Source: Bisporella sp. PMI_857
Taxonomy: Eukaryota; Ascomycota; Leotiomycetes; Helotiales; Helotiaceae
DNA length: 64,000 bases
NCBI GenBank assembly: GCA_021307315.1
Contig: JAJSPD010000121.1
Coordinates: forward strand, 1 to 64,000
Direction of reading: 5' to 3'
Shown: piece after piece, positions 37,399-47,800 of the stretch
Layout of the letters: each line of letters opens with the position of its first letter
Position numbering within the stretch: position 1 is the first letter of the stretch
The notes under the pieces: model-generated
What the model saw: the letters and a program-made list of their open reading frames with translations, nothing else
Databases searched by the model: none
Told to the model about the DNA's origin: nothing
Translations under genes and position numbers: made by a program

Positions 37399-40300
37399 TC
37401 ATATCCTCGTAGTTCTAACCCCCGTCTCCGTCTTCAACCTGCGTTTCAGCAACGAAAACTTCTTTACCTTCTCCTGTACCTCTGCCTCCGCCATCAGAGG
37501 CTTTGCCATACTTGCCATATCACCTAATAAAGGAAACTTAAAGATATCCGCTACTATAAGCCCGATATTTGCATCCCGTGCTAGGGCTACGAGAAAGATT
37601 GCCGACAATGAGCTCCCGCCGACAGCGAAAAAGTTCGACTCAATGGTTATATCGTCCACATTGATATTGAGAACTTGTCTCCATAAGCCAGCGAGCTTAA
37701 TCTCCATTGGGGTTGAGGGTGGGCGTGATTGCGCCTCACCAAGTGAAGGCGACGAAAGAGACGTGAGGTCGTGCATAGAGAGTTGGCTTGCTTGTTGTTG
37801 TAGCAGTTTGCGATCGGTCTTGCCAGAGACAGATAATGGAATTTTGGAAATAGGTATGTATGCTGTGGGAAGCATGTGGGCGGGCAAATCTACAGCCAGC
37901 TTCTGACGGAGGCTGGGGAGGAGGAGCTTTTCAATTTCGGGAGTGGTGTAGTGGGACTTAGGAATAACGATGCTGCTGGGGAGAGATTCACCGGCGCTGG
38001 AAATGACGATATAGACCACTAAGATGGTGTCTTTCTCGTTCAGTGGCTTCAGAACATCGGCGATAATCTCAGTTGCGGGAGGAAGATGTCTTTTCACCTG
38101 ATACTCTACTTCTCCCAGCTCCAATCTGTAGCCTCGAACTTTCACCTGTGTATCTTTGCGTCGAATAAAGCTTAGCGTTCCGTCCGTATTGAACTTCATC
38201 AAATCGCCAGTCCTGTAAATTTGCCTATGTCCTTTCGGGCCCACTTTGTCCATCCACTTCTGATATCCGACGAAGCTACTCCTTGTGAGGTATTCTTGAT
38301 TCAAATAGCCCAAAGCTGCACATGGGCCTTCCAAGAAAACTTCTCCCACGGTTCCAACAGGAGCTAATCGATCATTATCACCAATCTCAGTGATCCAAGT
38401 ACGCATGGTAAACGATCTTCCCACATTCGCTGGATCGCAACCACGCTTCATAACCGTGGTGGTGTTAAAGATCGAGCATTCGGTAGCGCCGTAGACTTGT
38501 ATAAATTTTACATGATCAGCCCACGCTGATATGTCACTTTGGGTTATTTCCTCTCCACCGATAGCCAGGGTTTCCAAAGTCGGCACCTCCGAGTATCTCA
38601 TTAATCGTGATACGGTTGGGGTTGCGAGGAGGAGATTGGCTTTGAAAGATCGGATGCTGGCTGCCAAACTATTGACTCGGTCTACTTCTGATGGGACACA
38701 AATGCACCCACCAACAAAAATCGTGCCGAATATGTCGCTCACGCTGATATCGAAAGTAAATGATCCGAACTGGAATGCTCGAGTTGTGCTAGAACAGCCG
38801 AACACCTTCGTTATCTCTGTGACAGAGGTGCATAGTGCGGTATGAGTTAAGAGGACTCCTTTTGGCCTGCCTGTACTGCCTGAGGTAAAGAAAACATAGG
38901 CAGAATCTCCTGGTTGTGTTTTAGGAAAGTCGACGACCTTCAAAGGAAGGTTTTGAACGAAAGAAGGCGTGATAACCACCTCTTGAACTACGCCCGATAA
39001 CCTTTCTGCAATTGATGGCGACACGAGGAAGATCTTGGCTTGGCACTCCTCGATGATGGCGGTTTGACGAGAAAGTGGATCCGTGACCGCAACAGGAACG
39101 CAGATACCGCCAGCCTTGAGTATAGCAATGATGCTCACAATAGCGTACACGGATTTCTCGAGGCAGAATGGCACAAACGTACTTGTAGTAACCCCAATGC
39201 TTCTGAGAAAGATAGCCAATCTTGTTGCTAGATTGTCAAGCTCTTTATAAGTCATGTCACCGTCCCACGCAGTGACAGCCAAGGCATCCGGTTGGATTCT
39301 GACACGTTCCTCAAGGAGAGTATGTAAGCCGCTTCCCATCGGCTCTGGTACATAGCGATTCCATTGCTCGAGGTCCGCGATATCAAATGGACTGATCAAT
39401 TCTAAGTCTTGGATCCTTGTCGCAGGTCCCAGGTGGCACATCTGTGAGAGGATATGTTCAAACTGCCGCGCAATTCTCGAGACTTGACCTGGATCAATTT
39501 CATCGCTATCAAAACTCGCTTTAATGACTAGTTCGTTGGTGCTGCTGAGGAAACACTCCCATACTAGTGGATATGTGAGTGAGTTCTCCATTTCAGAACC
39601 CGTTATCGTCCTTTCAAATGGCAACTTCTCTGCAGAAATATGTTGACTGTAGCTAGGCTGAATAACCAATAATGTCCGAAACCCAGCAGCTGTAGAAGCT
39701 GAGGTGCCCAGATCCCTGATATTTTGAAGCCCTATGCCTGCAAACTCGATCATTTCGATGCTTTGGCTTTGAATACGGCGGAGAAATCCTTCTACAGTTT
39801 CACTCTTCTCGAAATGCACTCGTATCGGCACCGTGGAAATCGTAGGCCCCATAACTTCCTCGACACATGGCATAGGTACATCACGACCGCTAAGGGTCAT
39901 GCCGAAAACAACGTCTGATGAGTCTTCATAGCGTGCTACTATCAGTGCCCATGCAGCCCTAATAGCTGTCGCAATTGTTATGTCTGTTTGTGGGACAAGT
40001 GAGACTTCAACTTTATGAATTATTTTTCCGTCCGTGAGCGGTTGTAGCTTTTTGGCCCGTGAAGCTGGGAAAGATGGTATGGATGCACCTTCCAGGAGAT
40101 CCCTCCAAAAGACAGCACCAGCTTTCAAGTCAATATTTTGGACGTAGTTAAGGAAGGTGTTCATTCCAAGAGTTTCCAAGCTGGTTCCTTGATGATAGGA
40201 TTGTTCCACGCAGCTTATCAGCCGGGGGACAGACCAGCCATCATAGGTTGCGTGATGCGCTGTCCAGACTAGGTGGCTTGTGCTGGTACTCTTGTCTGTA

Positions 40301-43300
40301 ATGATTGCCCAGCGGTTGAGTGGCCCTCCATATGGCATTGGCATAAGCTTATCCTGTGCAAGATACCCATCTAAACTGTTGCACTCTCCTATATAAGAGT
40401 ACTTGAATTCATCTCCAGTAACTACTTGCATGAGTTCTGAGTTTGACGCCCGCACAATTCGGGTTCGGAGAATGGGATTTTGTCGGACGACAGAAGACCA
40501 TGCTGCCCGAAGCCTCTCCATATCTATTGATACGTCCAAGTTGAAAATAAACTGGCCAATATACGCCCCAGCATTGCCTACAGAAAGTGCTATAAGTCCT
40601 GTCTGAAGTGGTGTGCAAGGATATATATCTTGGATCGTGTCTTTAGAAATTTGGCACTGCTTGCAAGCTGCTACCGCAAGGTGATCCACTTCGTTGGCAT
40701 TCACCAAACTAAAGGGAGTGACGGTAACATTATTCTCAGGATTCGCCAAGGAAATTTCTCGGGCGACCTTGGCCATTTGATACAGTACAGGATTCTCGAA
40801 GATCTCTGACACGTTGATAGAGAGGCCGCTGGCTCGAGCTGCAACAACCAAAGCCATGCTCTTCAAAGAATCGCCACCTCGTCTGAAGAAGTTATCAGAC
40901 GCTCCAATCAAAGATATCTCTTTACCGAGAACCTGGGCCCATAGATATTGGAGTCTCTTTTCTATAGTGGTCTGTGTGGCTTGGTATTCGGACTGGGCTA
41001 GTGAGAACTGTTCCCACTGCTCATTTGAGAGATTTGATACAATCTGATGCAGTGCCTGGCGGTCAAGTTTCCCATTGGCCGTTAATTTGATTTGTCTTAA
41101 AGGAATATAAACAGATGGGACCATATAGGATGGCAAAACATTCTTTAAAGCGTTCTCAATAGCGAGGAAAGTGGCGAGTAAGGACTTCGATACGGGTATC
41201 ACTAAGTCGCTGCAGCTCTCGGATTCATCCCTTAAGCAGAGAAAAGCAGCGATAACTTTTGTCTCCGGCCTACCTGGTGGTGATACAACTTGAGCGGATA
41301 TATCCCTTATGCTTGGCACAGCAAGTGTTATGTGATGCTCAATCTCACCTAGCTCGATTCTTTGACCACGTATTTTGACTTGGGTATCTTTCCGACCGAC
41401 GAAGCTTAGAGTACCATCATCATTAAACCTCACCAAATCTCCCGTTTTATAGAGACGGGCGGACTGCTTGTGGTCGTTGCTTTGGTCTGTATCCAACCAA
41501 GCTACGGATTGTAGAAAGGCTTTCTTGGTGACCTCTGGGCGGTTAAGATACCCCCTAGCCAGGATATGGCCCTCGATGAGAAGTTCCCCTACGCAGCCGA
41601 TAGGCGTAAGCCTATTGTGATTCCATGGTTCTGCTATCCAAAGACGACATCCGAAATGCTTTCCCAGGTCTTTTGGCTTACTGGTAATGGTTCGTGGTTC
41701 AGTGCTCATACAGTGTATTGATGCTTCCGCGGGCCCATAGACGGAAATGAGATCTACTGCACCAGCCCATGTGCGAATAACATTTGGGGTGGTAGACTCT
41801 CCTCCCACTAGAAGCGTTGACAAGCAAGGTACGTCTATGGGACGGAGAAGACTTGCCACGAACGGGTTCAGGACTGCCCAGTTCGCATTTAACTTGTTAA
41901 TGGCTCCAGCCAAGTTGTTAGACCGGTCTTCAGGTGATGGTATACAAATGCAGGCACCTCGCATGAGGGAGGTAAAGATATCTCCCAAACTGATATCGAA
42001 GGTATATGCCACGAATTGGAAGACTCTCGTTCTGGGGTTGATATTCCACCTGGAGCCATGGGCTTCTGCACTCGTACAGAGCGCGCCATGTTCGAGGACA
42101 ATACCTTTGGGAACTCCCGTGCTTCCAGAGGTGAATACAACAAATGCTGCATCATGAGATGTGACAGACGTGATCGGTCTTTGCTGCTTTTGAGGGAGAC
42201 TATTAACAAAAGATGGGTGAATAGCGACGACTCTCTGAACAAGCTTTTGGCAAAGAGCGGTATGCTGAATTGCGCAAACAATGAGCCTGGCGTCCGTATC
42301 CTGCACAATCACCTGGAGTCTCGCCATGGGCTGTTGGGCATCGATAGCAACACAGGCCCCTCCAGACTTCAATACAGCTAGCATTGATACCACCGTCCAG
42401 GCTGACTTATCGAAGCAAACAGGCACCAGAACTCCTGGCCCAATTCCCAACTCAACCAAATAATGACTCAATCTAGTTGACAGACTATCAAGTTGGCTGT
42501 AAGTAAAGCTTCCATCCCAAGAGCATATGGCCTCAGCCTGTGGACGCAATGCTACTTGCTCTGAAAAGATCTGATGTATACAAGAATCTACTCTGTTGAT
42601 TGGTTTGTTGTTGAACTCCCACACCTTGGTTTTATCATCGGGACTGAAGATCCGAATATCCTCAATACATGTATCACCAGGTTCTCGGCATAGCTGCTGC
42701 ATAACAAATTCCAAGTGACAAACCCATCTCTGAACCTGAGCTTTGGAAACGGTATTCTCGTTGAAGTTGACCTTAAGTGTGGGCTGCTCTCCTTGAAGAT
42801 AGTAGTCGACCGAAAGGGCATAATCTTGTAGAATTTGTGAGGAGCCTAGATGACCAATATCGCGTGATGCATGGATGACAAGTATCTCTTGAAAATCACA
42901 CACAGCCTCGATCTCTGGACTAAGTCGCTGGATATCCTTCACTCCTGTATTCCCAAAGCGAGCCGCCGCCTCATTTTTCTCCCTGATTGACTTTAGGTAA
43001 TGCGAGATATGTTCCGAGCTGTTCACTGGAATTCTCACAGGCACTATGGCGGTTGTAGGTCCATGATTGTTACCATCATCGCACGCAGCCTCACAGCCAT
43101 CCACCATCATGCCAATCACCACATCCTCTGTCTCCAAATACCTTGCGGCAACAATAGCCCATGCTCCCAGAATCAGCTCCGCTGCCACTGTTGTGTGTTC
43201 GAATCCGGCGCCTGTGTTGATCGACGGCAAGGCTACAGCCTGATGACACAGTTTGAGTTTTGGTCTTCCGGGTACATCTGCCTCGGGAGGGTGAAATAAG

Positions 43301-43359
43301 CTTCTTGCAGGAGGAGCCCCAGCGAGCATCTCCCGCCAAAAAGAACCCTGTCCACTCAT
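37399..43359 (-). CDS. NRPS2: two-module non-ribosomal peptide synthetase ending on a carrier domain
   Basis: A single 1,986-codon exon from an ATG at 43359. Order: partial C (FWREMLAGAPP onward, no HHxxxDG half), A1', T1', C2', A2', T2'. A1' (about 42620-41050) pocket by eye D-I-G-L-L-G-V-I-H-K; T1' RRGGDSLKSM near 40867-40884. C2' has HHATYDG near 40240 and IQDIYPCTPLQTGL. A2' (about 39380-37780) pocket D-I-S-A-A-G-V-I-F-K, with VSGKTDRK as A10. T2' is AVGGSSLSAI near 37606-37626, with the serine kept. The last ~30 residues are basic (VKKFSLLKRRLKTETGVRTTRI). There is no E, C or thioesterase domain after T2', so the dipeptide has no release route within this protein; hand-off to C1 of NRPS1 is the obvious possibility. 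It is convergent with NRPS1 and diverges from the ABC transporter gene. Confidence 0.93.
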   Translation of the reverse strand: MSGQGSFWREMLAGAPPARSLFHPPEADVPGRPKLKLCHQAVALPSINTGAGFEHTTVAAELILGAWAIVAARYLETEDVVIGMMVDGCEAACDDGNNHGPTTAIVPVRIPVNSSEHISHYLKSIREKNEAAARFGNTGVKDIQRLSPEIEAVCDFQEILVIHASRDIGHLGSSQILQDYALSVDYYLQGEQPTLKVNFNENTVSKAQVQRWVCHLEFVMQQLCREPGDTCIEDIRIFSPDDKTKVWEFNNKPINRVDSCIHQIFSEQVALRPQAEAICSWDGSFTYSQLDSLSTRLSHYLVELGIGPGVLVPVCFDKSAWTVVSMLAVLKSGGACVAIDAQQPMARLQVIVQDTDARLIVCAIQHTALCQKLVQRVVAIHPSFVNSLPQKQQRPITSVTSHDAAFVVFTSGSTGVPKGIVLEHGALCTSAEAHGSRWNINPRTRVFQFVAYTFDISLGDIFTSLMRGACICIPSPEDRSNNLAGAINKLNANWAVLNPFVASLLRPIDVPCLSTLLVGGESTTPNVIRTWAGAVDLISVYGPAEASIHCMSTEPRTITSKPKDLGKHFGCRLWIAEPWNHNRLTPIGCVGELLIEGHILARGYLNRPEVTKKAFLQSVAWLDTDQSNDHKQSARLYKTGDLVRFNDDGTLSFVGRKDTQVKIRGQRIELGEIEHHITLAVPSIRDISAQVVSPPGRPETKVIAAFLCLRDESESCSDLVIPVSKSLLATFLAIENALKNVLPSYMVPSVYIPLRQIKLTANGKLDRQALHQIVSNLSNEQWEQFSLAQSEYQATQTTIEKRLQYLWAQVLGKEISLIGASDNFFRRGGDSLKSMALVVAARASGLSINVSEIFENPVLYQMAKVAREISLANPENNVTVTPFSLVNANEVDHLAVAACKQCQISKDTIQDIYPCTPLQTGLIALSVGNAGAYIGQFIFNLDVSIDMERLRAAWSSVVRQNPILRTRIVRASNSELMQVVTGDEFKYSYIGECNSLDGYLAQDKLMPMPYGGPLNRWAIITDKSTSTSHLVWTAHHATYDGWSVPRLISCVEQSYHQGTSLETLGMNTFLNYVQNIDLKAGAVFWRDLLEGASIPSFPASRAKKLQPLTDGKIIHKVEVSLVPQTDITIATAIRAAWALIVARYEDSSDVVFGMTLSGRDVPMPCVEEVMGPTISTVPIRVHFEKSETVEGFLRRIQSQSIEMIEFAGIGLQNIRDLGTSASTAAGFRTLLVIQPSYSQHISAEKLPFERTITGSEMENSLTYPLVWECFLSSTNELVIKASFDSDEIDPGQVSRIARQFEHILSQMCHLGPATRIQDLELISPFDIADLEQWNRYVPEPMGSGLHTLLEERVRIQPDALAVTAWDGDMTYKELDNLATRLAIFLRSIGVTTSTFVPFCLEKSVYAIVSIIAILKAGGICVPVAVTDPLSRQTAIIEECQAKIFLVSPSIAERLSGVVQEVVITPSFVQNLPLKVVDFPKTQPGDSAYVFFTSGSTGRPKGVLLTHTALCTSVTEITKVFGCSSTTRAFQFGSFTFDISVSDIFGTIFVGGCICVPSEVDRVNSLAASIRSFKANLLLATPTVSRLMRYSEVPTLETLAIGGEEITQSDISAWADHVKFIQVYGATECSIFNTTTVMKRGCDPANVGRSFTMRTWITEIGDNDRLAPVGTVGEVFLEGPCAALGYLNQEYLTRSSFVGYQKWMDKVGPKGHRQIYRTGDLMKFNTDGTLSFIRRKDTQVKVRGYRLELGEVEYQVKRHLPPATEIIADVLKPLNEKDTILVVYIVISSAGESLPSSIVIPKSHYTTPEIEKLLLPSLRQKLAVDLPAHMLPTAYIPISKIPLSVSGKTDRKLLQQQASQLSMHDLTSLSSPSLGEAQSRPPSTPMEIKLAGLWRQVLNINVDDITIESNFFAVGGSSLSAIFLVALARDANIGLIVADIFKFPLLGDMASMAKPLMAEAEVQEKVKKFSLLKRRLKTETGVRTTRI
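37480..40719 (-). other. NRPS2 module 2: C2', A2', T2'
   Basis: A complete elongation module. C2' is of the same HHAxYDGWS type as C1, C2 and C5 of NRPS1. In A2' the A5 region is YGATECS rather than YGPxE, so it is the most divergent A domain of the cluster. T2' has the GGSS form of the carrier motif and is the last domain. Confidence 0.83.
40720..43359 (-). other. NRPS2 module 1: partial C, A1', T1'
   Basis: The protein begins inside a C-domain fold, much as NRPS1 does. With no donor-binding half, this module most likely acts as the loading module through A1' (FVVFTSGSTG, YKTGDL, RGQRIELGEIE). T1' reads NFFRRGGDSLKSM and keeps the serine. Confidence 0.8.
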
Positions 43360-44134
43360 GCTTGTGTCTTGTTGGTACCAAGTGTGAGTCTACAGAACGA
43401 CGCTCGAGATTCGGTGGCAACGCCTAGACAAGAGGTTTGGCAAAGAGTGGTAGGAGGAACTCAAGAAGTAGATGGAGAGGATATCCTCTTACTGTAAATG
43501 ACATGTGTTTCTAGGTGAGCGGAAGCTTGAATGTCTGCAGAGCAAAATGCGCTCTGACCGATAGTTTGCAATTCCTCTCTGTCATGAAAATGTCTGCATT
43601 CCGTGCCATGGGCCATGGTGCCATCACGTCCCTTGAAGTCCCCAAGGGGAGTAAGGCCACGATGGCGCTGGTGGCTCCGTTCTTTCCTCACATCAGATTC
43701 CTTTCGAATGTTCCATTCCGCGCCACCAAGCAAGCCCGCCGTCGGGTGCCAGAAGCGTGCGGCGTTATGCATGGGCGGGACAGTCAGATTAAATATTGGA
43801 AATCGAAGTAGGCTACAGCTGGTCTATGCGAGATGTCCCGCAATGCGGAGGTGGCACCACTTGCACAAGCCCCGAGTAGGCACAGGACAGGGGTCCCTTG
43901 AAGATCCACGAGAATCTGTGGGAGCATGTAACGGCGTATTAATGCCTTGATTTGGATGAAGAGTTCGTCCGAACACTTTTCTAGAAGCCTGATATGCAGT
44001 TATATCCTGTGCGGAGAAATGATTGTCCGAGTGCTGTAGTTTATCGTGTAACCACCCATGTTTGTTTAACCCCCCCCCCCCCCTTCTTTTGTTTATTTAA
44101 ACCCTTGTCTATTTTGTGAGCCCCTGTTCTTGAT

Positions 44135-44250
44135 TTAACCCTGTCAAAGTCCCCCCCCCCCCCGGTCCGATTTAACCCTGTACAATTTAACCCTGTACAA
44201 TTTAACCCTGTTCAGTTTAACCTTGTTTAGTTTAACCATTTTTAACCTTA
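44135..44250. repeat. 15 bp minisatellite (TTTAACCCTGTnCAA) with flanking C-run
   Basis: Copies of TTTAACC start at 44171, 44186, 44201, 44216 and 44231, an exact 15-base period that decays rightward. Related units lie near 44096 and 44134, next to C-runs of 14 and 13 bases. It resembles no telomere unit exactly. Confidence 0.8.
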
Positions 44251-44320
44251 TCACTACATCCTGATCTGCTTCATCCCTGTCTGTGTAACATCCGGCTCAC
44301 CCGCATCCCTACTAGGGTCG

Positions 44321-44326
44321 CACGTG
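44321..44326. promoter_or_regulatory. Palindromic E-box CACGTG
   Basis: A perfect CACGTG about 490 bp upstream of the transporter ATG and about 960 bp upstream of NRPS2. This is the classic site for bHLH dimers and a bHLH gene lies 12 kb away. A hexamer alone is weak evidence. Confidence 0.3.
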
Positions 44327-44816
44327 CCTGTCACCCACACGTTTAATACCAAATTGATTGATCGCTAATATTAATATTCTCAGCTAGGTTTTGCTGCACT
44401 TAACATCATTTCAGCTTGTTACCTAATAATTACTTCTTTTTTACTACACGTCTCCTTTAGGTGGCGCAGGCTGATATTGTGGACCAATTTGTTCTGACTG
44501 TACTGTATTGTACTGTTTTAGCTGATGCATGTCTCGATCTCCCTGGTCTGTCTCGCTTCCTTTCCTCCCTCTGCTTAATAGCAACCCAGAACACAACGTA
44601 TCGTATTGTTGGTGAGAGGGTGGTGCCACTTGCTTGGTCGGGTCGGCTTGTTTGCACTCTTGAAGTTTTAGGTTTCACATTATTTGCAGCGCTAGCTAGC
44701 TGCAGCTACTCCCACTCCACTGCTAGAGCTACCCTATTACGACAGCGGCTCTACTGCTCCTACTACGGTCCTGTATCTGAGCGTGAGAACTGCTGCTTGT
44801 AAAGTTTCCTCAAAGC

Positions 44817-47800
44817 ATGTCGTCGCTGAACCGAAATCTCTCTTCAAAACTCGACGCAGCTATGCAAGATCATTGCATTAAACTCGACAATTCCTTCGGG
44901 CCGTCGGCAGGCGACTGTCACGGCTCCATCGACTTCACCCTCCTCTTCGAGCAGAGTATTCTTACCATCCTCCCTGCGTCGCTCTTCTTGATCATCGGAC
45001 CCATTCGTGTCTACCTCCTGCACCAGACCAACGTCAAAGTTAAACACAGTGCCTTTGCACACTTCAAATCTGTAAGCTAGCGAGTCAACCATCTCATATT
45101 TCCTTATCGTTTCACCCTGAGAAAAAAATAACCTCCAGACCCCAATTCTCCTCTACAAGGCAAATTGAACACGAGGCTAATTCTCTCGCTCGCGTGTGCT
45201 AAATTGAAGATCATTATCACTATCTTCTCTGCTCTAAACCTAGTCCTTTTGGTGTTGTGGGCGCGGAAGGACAGTCGCTGTCGCACCAAGGTGACCATTG
45301 GAGCGGCGGCTGTTACTCTTGTTAGCAATTTCTCGCTTGGTGCTCTCTCGTATTACGAGCATCGGTATTCGGTTAAGCCAAGTGATATCCTCGCCATCTT
45401 TCTCTTCCCCACGCTCCTATTCGATGCTGCGCAGTGTCGTTCCCTATGGCTGATAGGGTGCGATCGTGCCATCTCAAGCGTATTTTCAGCAGCAGTTGCA
45501 TTGAAGACCATTATCTTTGTGACCGAATGTTGGGCGAAAACGAGGTGGTTGGCGGGATATTTTCAGGAAACCACTCCAGAGCATACGAGTGGCCTCTTCA
45601 GCCATGCGTCATCGTATTGGTTGAATCCTTTGTTATGGACAGGTAAGAATCAATTGGCCTTCCAGATTAGCCTCAGAAAAAAGCCAATTAGTAATGTGAA
45701 TCATGAGTAGGACGTAGCCACCAACTGATTATGGGAGATTTGTTTGATATCGAGGATGAGAATACATCAGAACGCCGAAGAGTCGAGTTCCGGCGCAATT
45801 GGAATGCCTGCCCTGACACTTCTTCAAAAAATCGGCTACTGCTAGTTTTACTAAAAACAATCAGATCATACGTTCTCGCCCCCGTCCTCCCTCGGTTGGC
45901 TTGGATTGCAGTCATGTTCGCCCAGCCATTCGTTCTACAGCGAATATTATCTTTCATCTCACACCCGGCGCAGGATATCAGCATCGGGTACGGGTTGATT
46001 GCCGCGATTGGCCTTATTTATTTATTAATTGGGTTAACTAAAGCTCAATATAATCATGCATTGAATACTTGTATGGTAGAAATACGAAATGTTGTCGTCA
46101 CAGCCATTTATGAAACAGCCCTCGAGGTTGATTCAACAGCACTTGGTACAGGTACAACATCGACTCTGATCAATAATGATGTCGATATTATCATGACCGG
46201 ACTGCGCTCGTTACATGAAATTTGGGCAAGTGTCGTTACTTTGGCAGTTGCTATGTGGTTGATTTACAACACAATTAGTTGGGCGTAAGTGATTCGCTAC
46301 TTCTTTTCCACTAGTAAACTCGTAATTAATAATACTGCAACTTAGTTTCGCTGCTCCCCTAGTCACTATTCTGGGTAAAATGCACCTCCTGAGTAATGCT
46401 GAGCTCCTAGGACTAACCATGGGAATATACAGTTCTCACTATGCTCGTAGGACTCATGTCACCAGCGCTCATGCGTTCCCGTCGACGCTGGCTCTCTGCG
46501 ACCGAACGTAGAATTGAAGCTACCGTTCGTAATATCACATATATGAAAGGCTTGAAGTTAATGGGCATGGGAGAAGAAGCATTTGAAGAAATCCAGCAGC
46601 TACGTGTTTCTGAGATAGAGATTGGAAAGTATGTTGCTAATAGACCACGTCGAGATTTCTCTCCACTAACTAAAATAGGACATATCGGATTTTTGATTCG
46701 CTCGCAACGTCGATCTGTAAGTATTAATTCAACCACAAAGATATGTCATACTGAGACATTTAGCAAATACGATGGTCAGCTGTTGCACATTGGCTTCTTT
46801 CGCAATCTACGCGGTTTTGATCAAAGTCCAGGGCCGTGACTTCGACGTTGGAATATTATTTACATCCTTGACGCTTATAATTATAGCCATAGATCCAATC
46901 TTTACCTTAATTCAAGACGTCCCCAACCTTGCGAGCGCTTTAGTATGCATTAGGCGTGTGCAACTCTTCTTGGTGTCGGAGAAAAAGCCATTGAGGACCC
47001 GTTCATATTCAAGTAGTAGGACTGCGTTCGATGATCATAGTCTACCAAATTCTGAGACCGAGTTGAAGCAACTAAAGACAACTCTCACAAGTCCAATTCT
47101 TCTTTCTGCTGCGGATGCTACTTTTGGTTGGCTGGAACAAAAGCCAATATTACACAATGTCACATTCGATATCTTACGACGCAGCATCAACGTCGTTATT
47201 GGGCCGTGAGTAGTAATCTTGCTCTTAGATTGTGTGCTCATGGCTAACTATAACTTGTGCTTGATAGTGTTGGTTCTGGAAAGTCGACATTGCTGAAATC
47301 GCTGCTAGGTGAGACCAAACTGTTAAGCGGGTCCATATCAACAATTCCCGGATGTGTTGCTTTCTGTGAGCAAAAGGCATGGCTACAAAATCATACTTTG
47401 CGAGACAATATTCTAGGCATCTCGGTATATGATGATATCTGGTATAAAACGGTCATGGATGCTTGTGCTTTGACGGACGATATCTCTATCCTGCCGATGG
47501 GTGATGCCACACAGATAGGCAGCCAAGGATTTGCTTTAAGTGGCGGCCAAAAGCAAAGGCTGGTGAGATAAATTATGCGGATGAAGTTAAATGCAAAAAA
47601 AACTAATCAATACCAGTCTCTTGCTCGCGCAATCTATTCCAAGGCAAAAATTGTCATTTTAGATGACGTTTTTAGCGGGCTAGATTCTACTACTGAGAAG
47701 CATATTTTCACGAAACTATTAGGACCTGATGGGCTTCTAAGAAAGTTAGAAGCAACTGTTATTCTGGTAACCCATTCAGGTTAGCGTCGCCTTCCTTTTG

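Larger units (their letters stand above)
43360..44816. promoter_or_regulatory. Shared upstream region of NRPS2 and the ABC transporter
   Basis: A 1.46 kb region between divergent starts. It contains the 12-mer TCGTCCGAACAC (43965-43976), two C-runs (44070-44083 and 44151-44163), a 15 bp minisatellite and a CACGTG palindrome (44321-44326). Open frames here are GC-rich or start without ATG and show no family motif, so I call no gene. Confidence 0.55.

Noticed and set aside
41747..42381. Long antisense frames within NRPS2 and similar ones in NRPS1
   Set aside because: They mirror strongly conserved adenylation-domain codons and have no motifs of their own.
43461..43950. An upstream exon completing the N-terminal C domain of NRPS2
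   Set aside because: I looked for the missing HHxxxDG half on the minus strand up to about 44.4 kb and saw no matching frame, so the protein is read as starting at 43359.
44461..44802. A 113-codon frame just upstream of the transporter
   Set aside because: It starts with GTG, has no family motif and lies in the presumed 5' leader or promoter.
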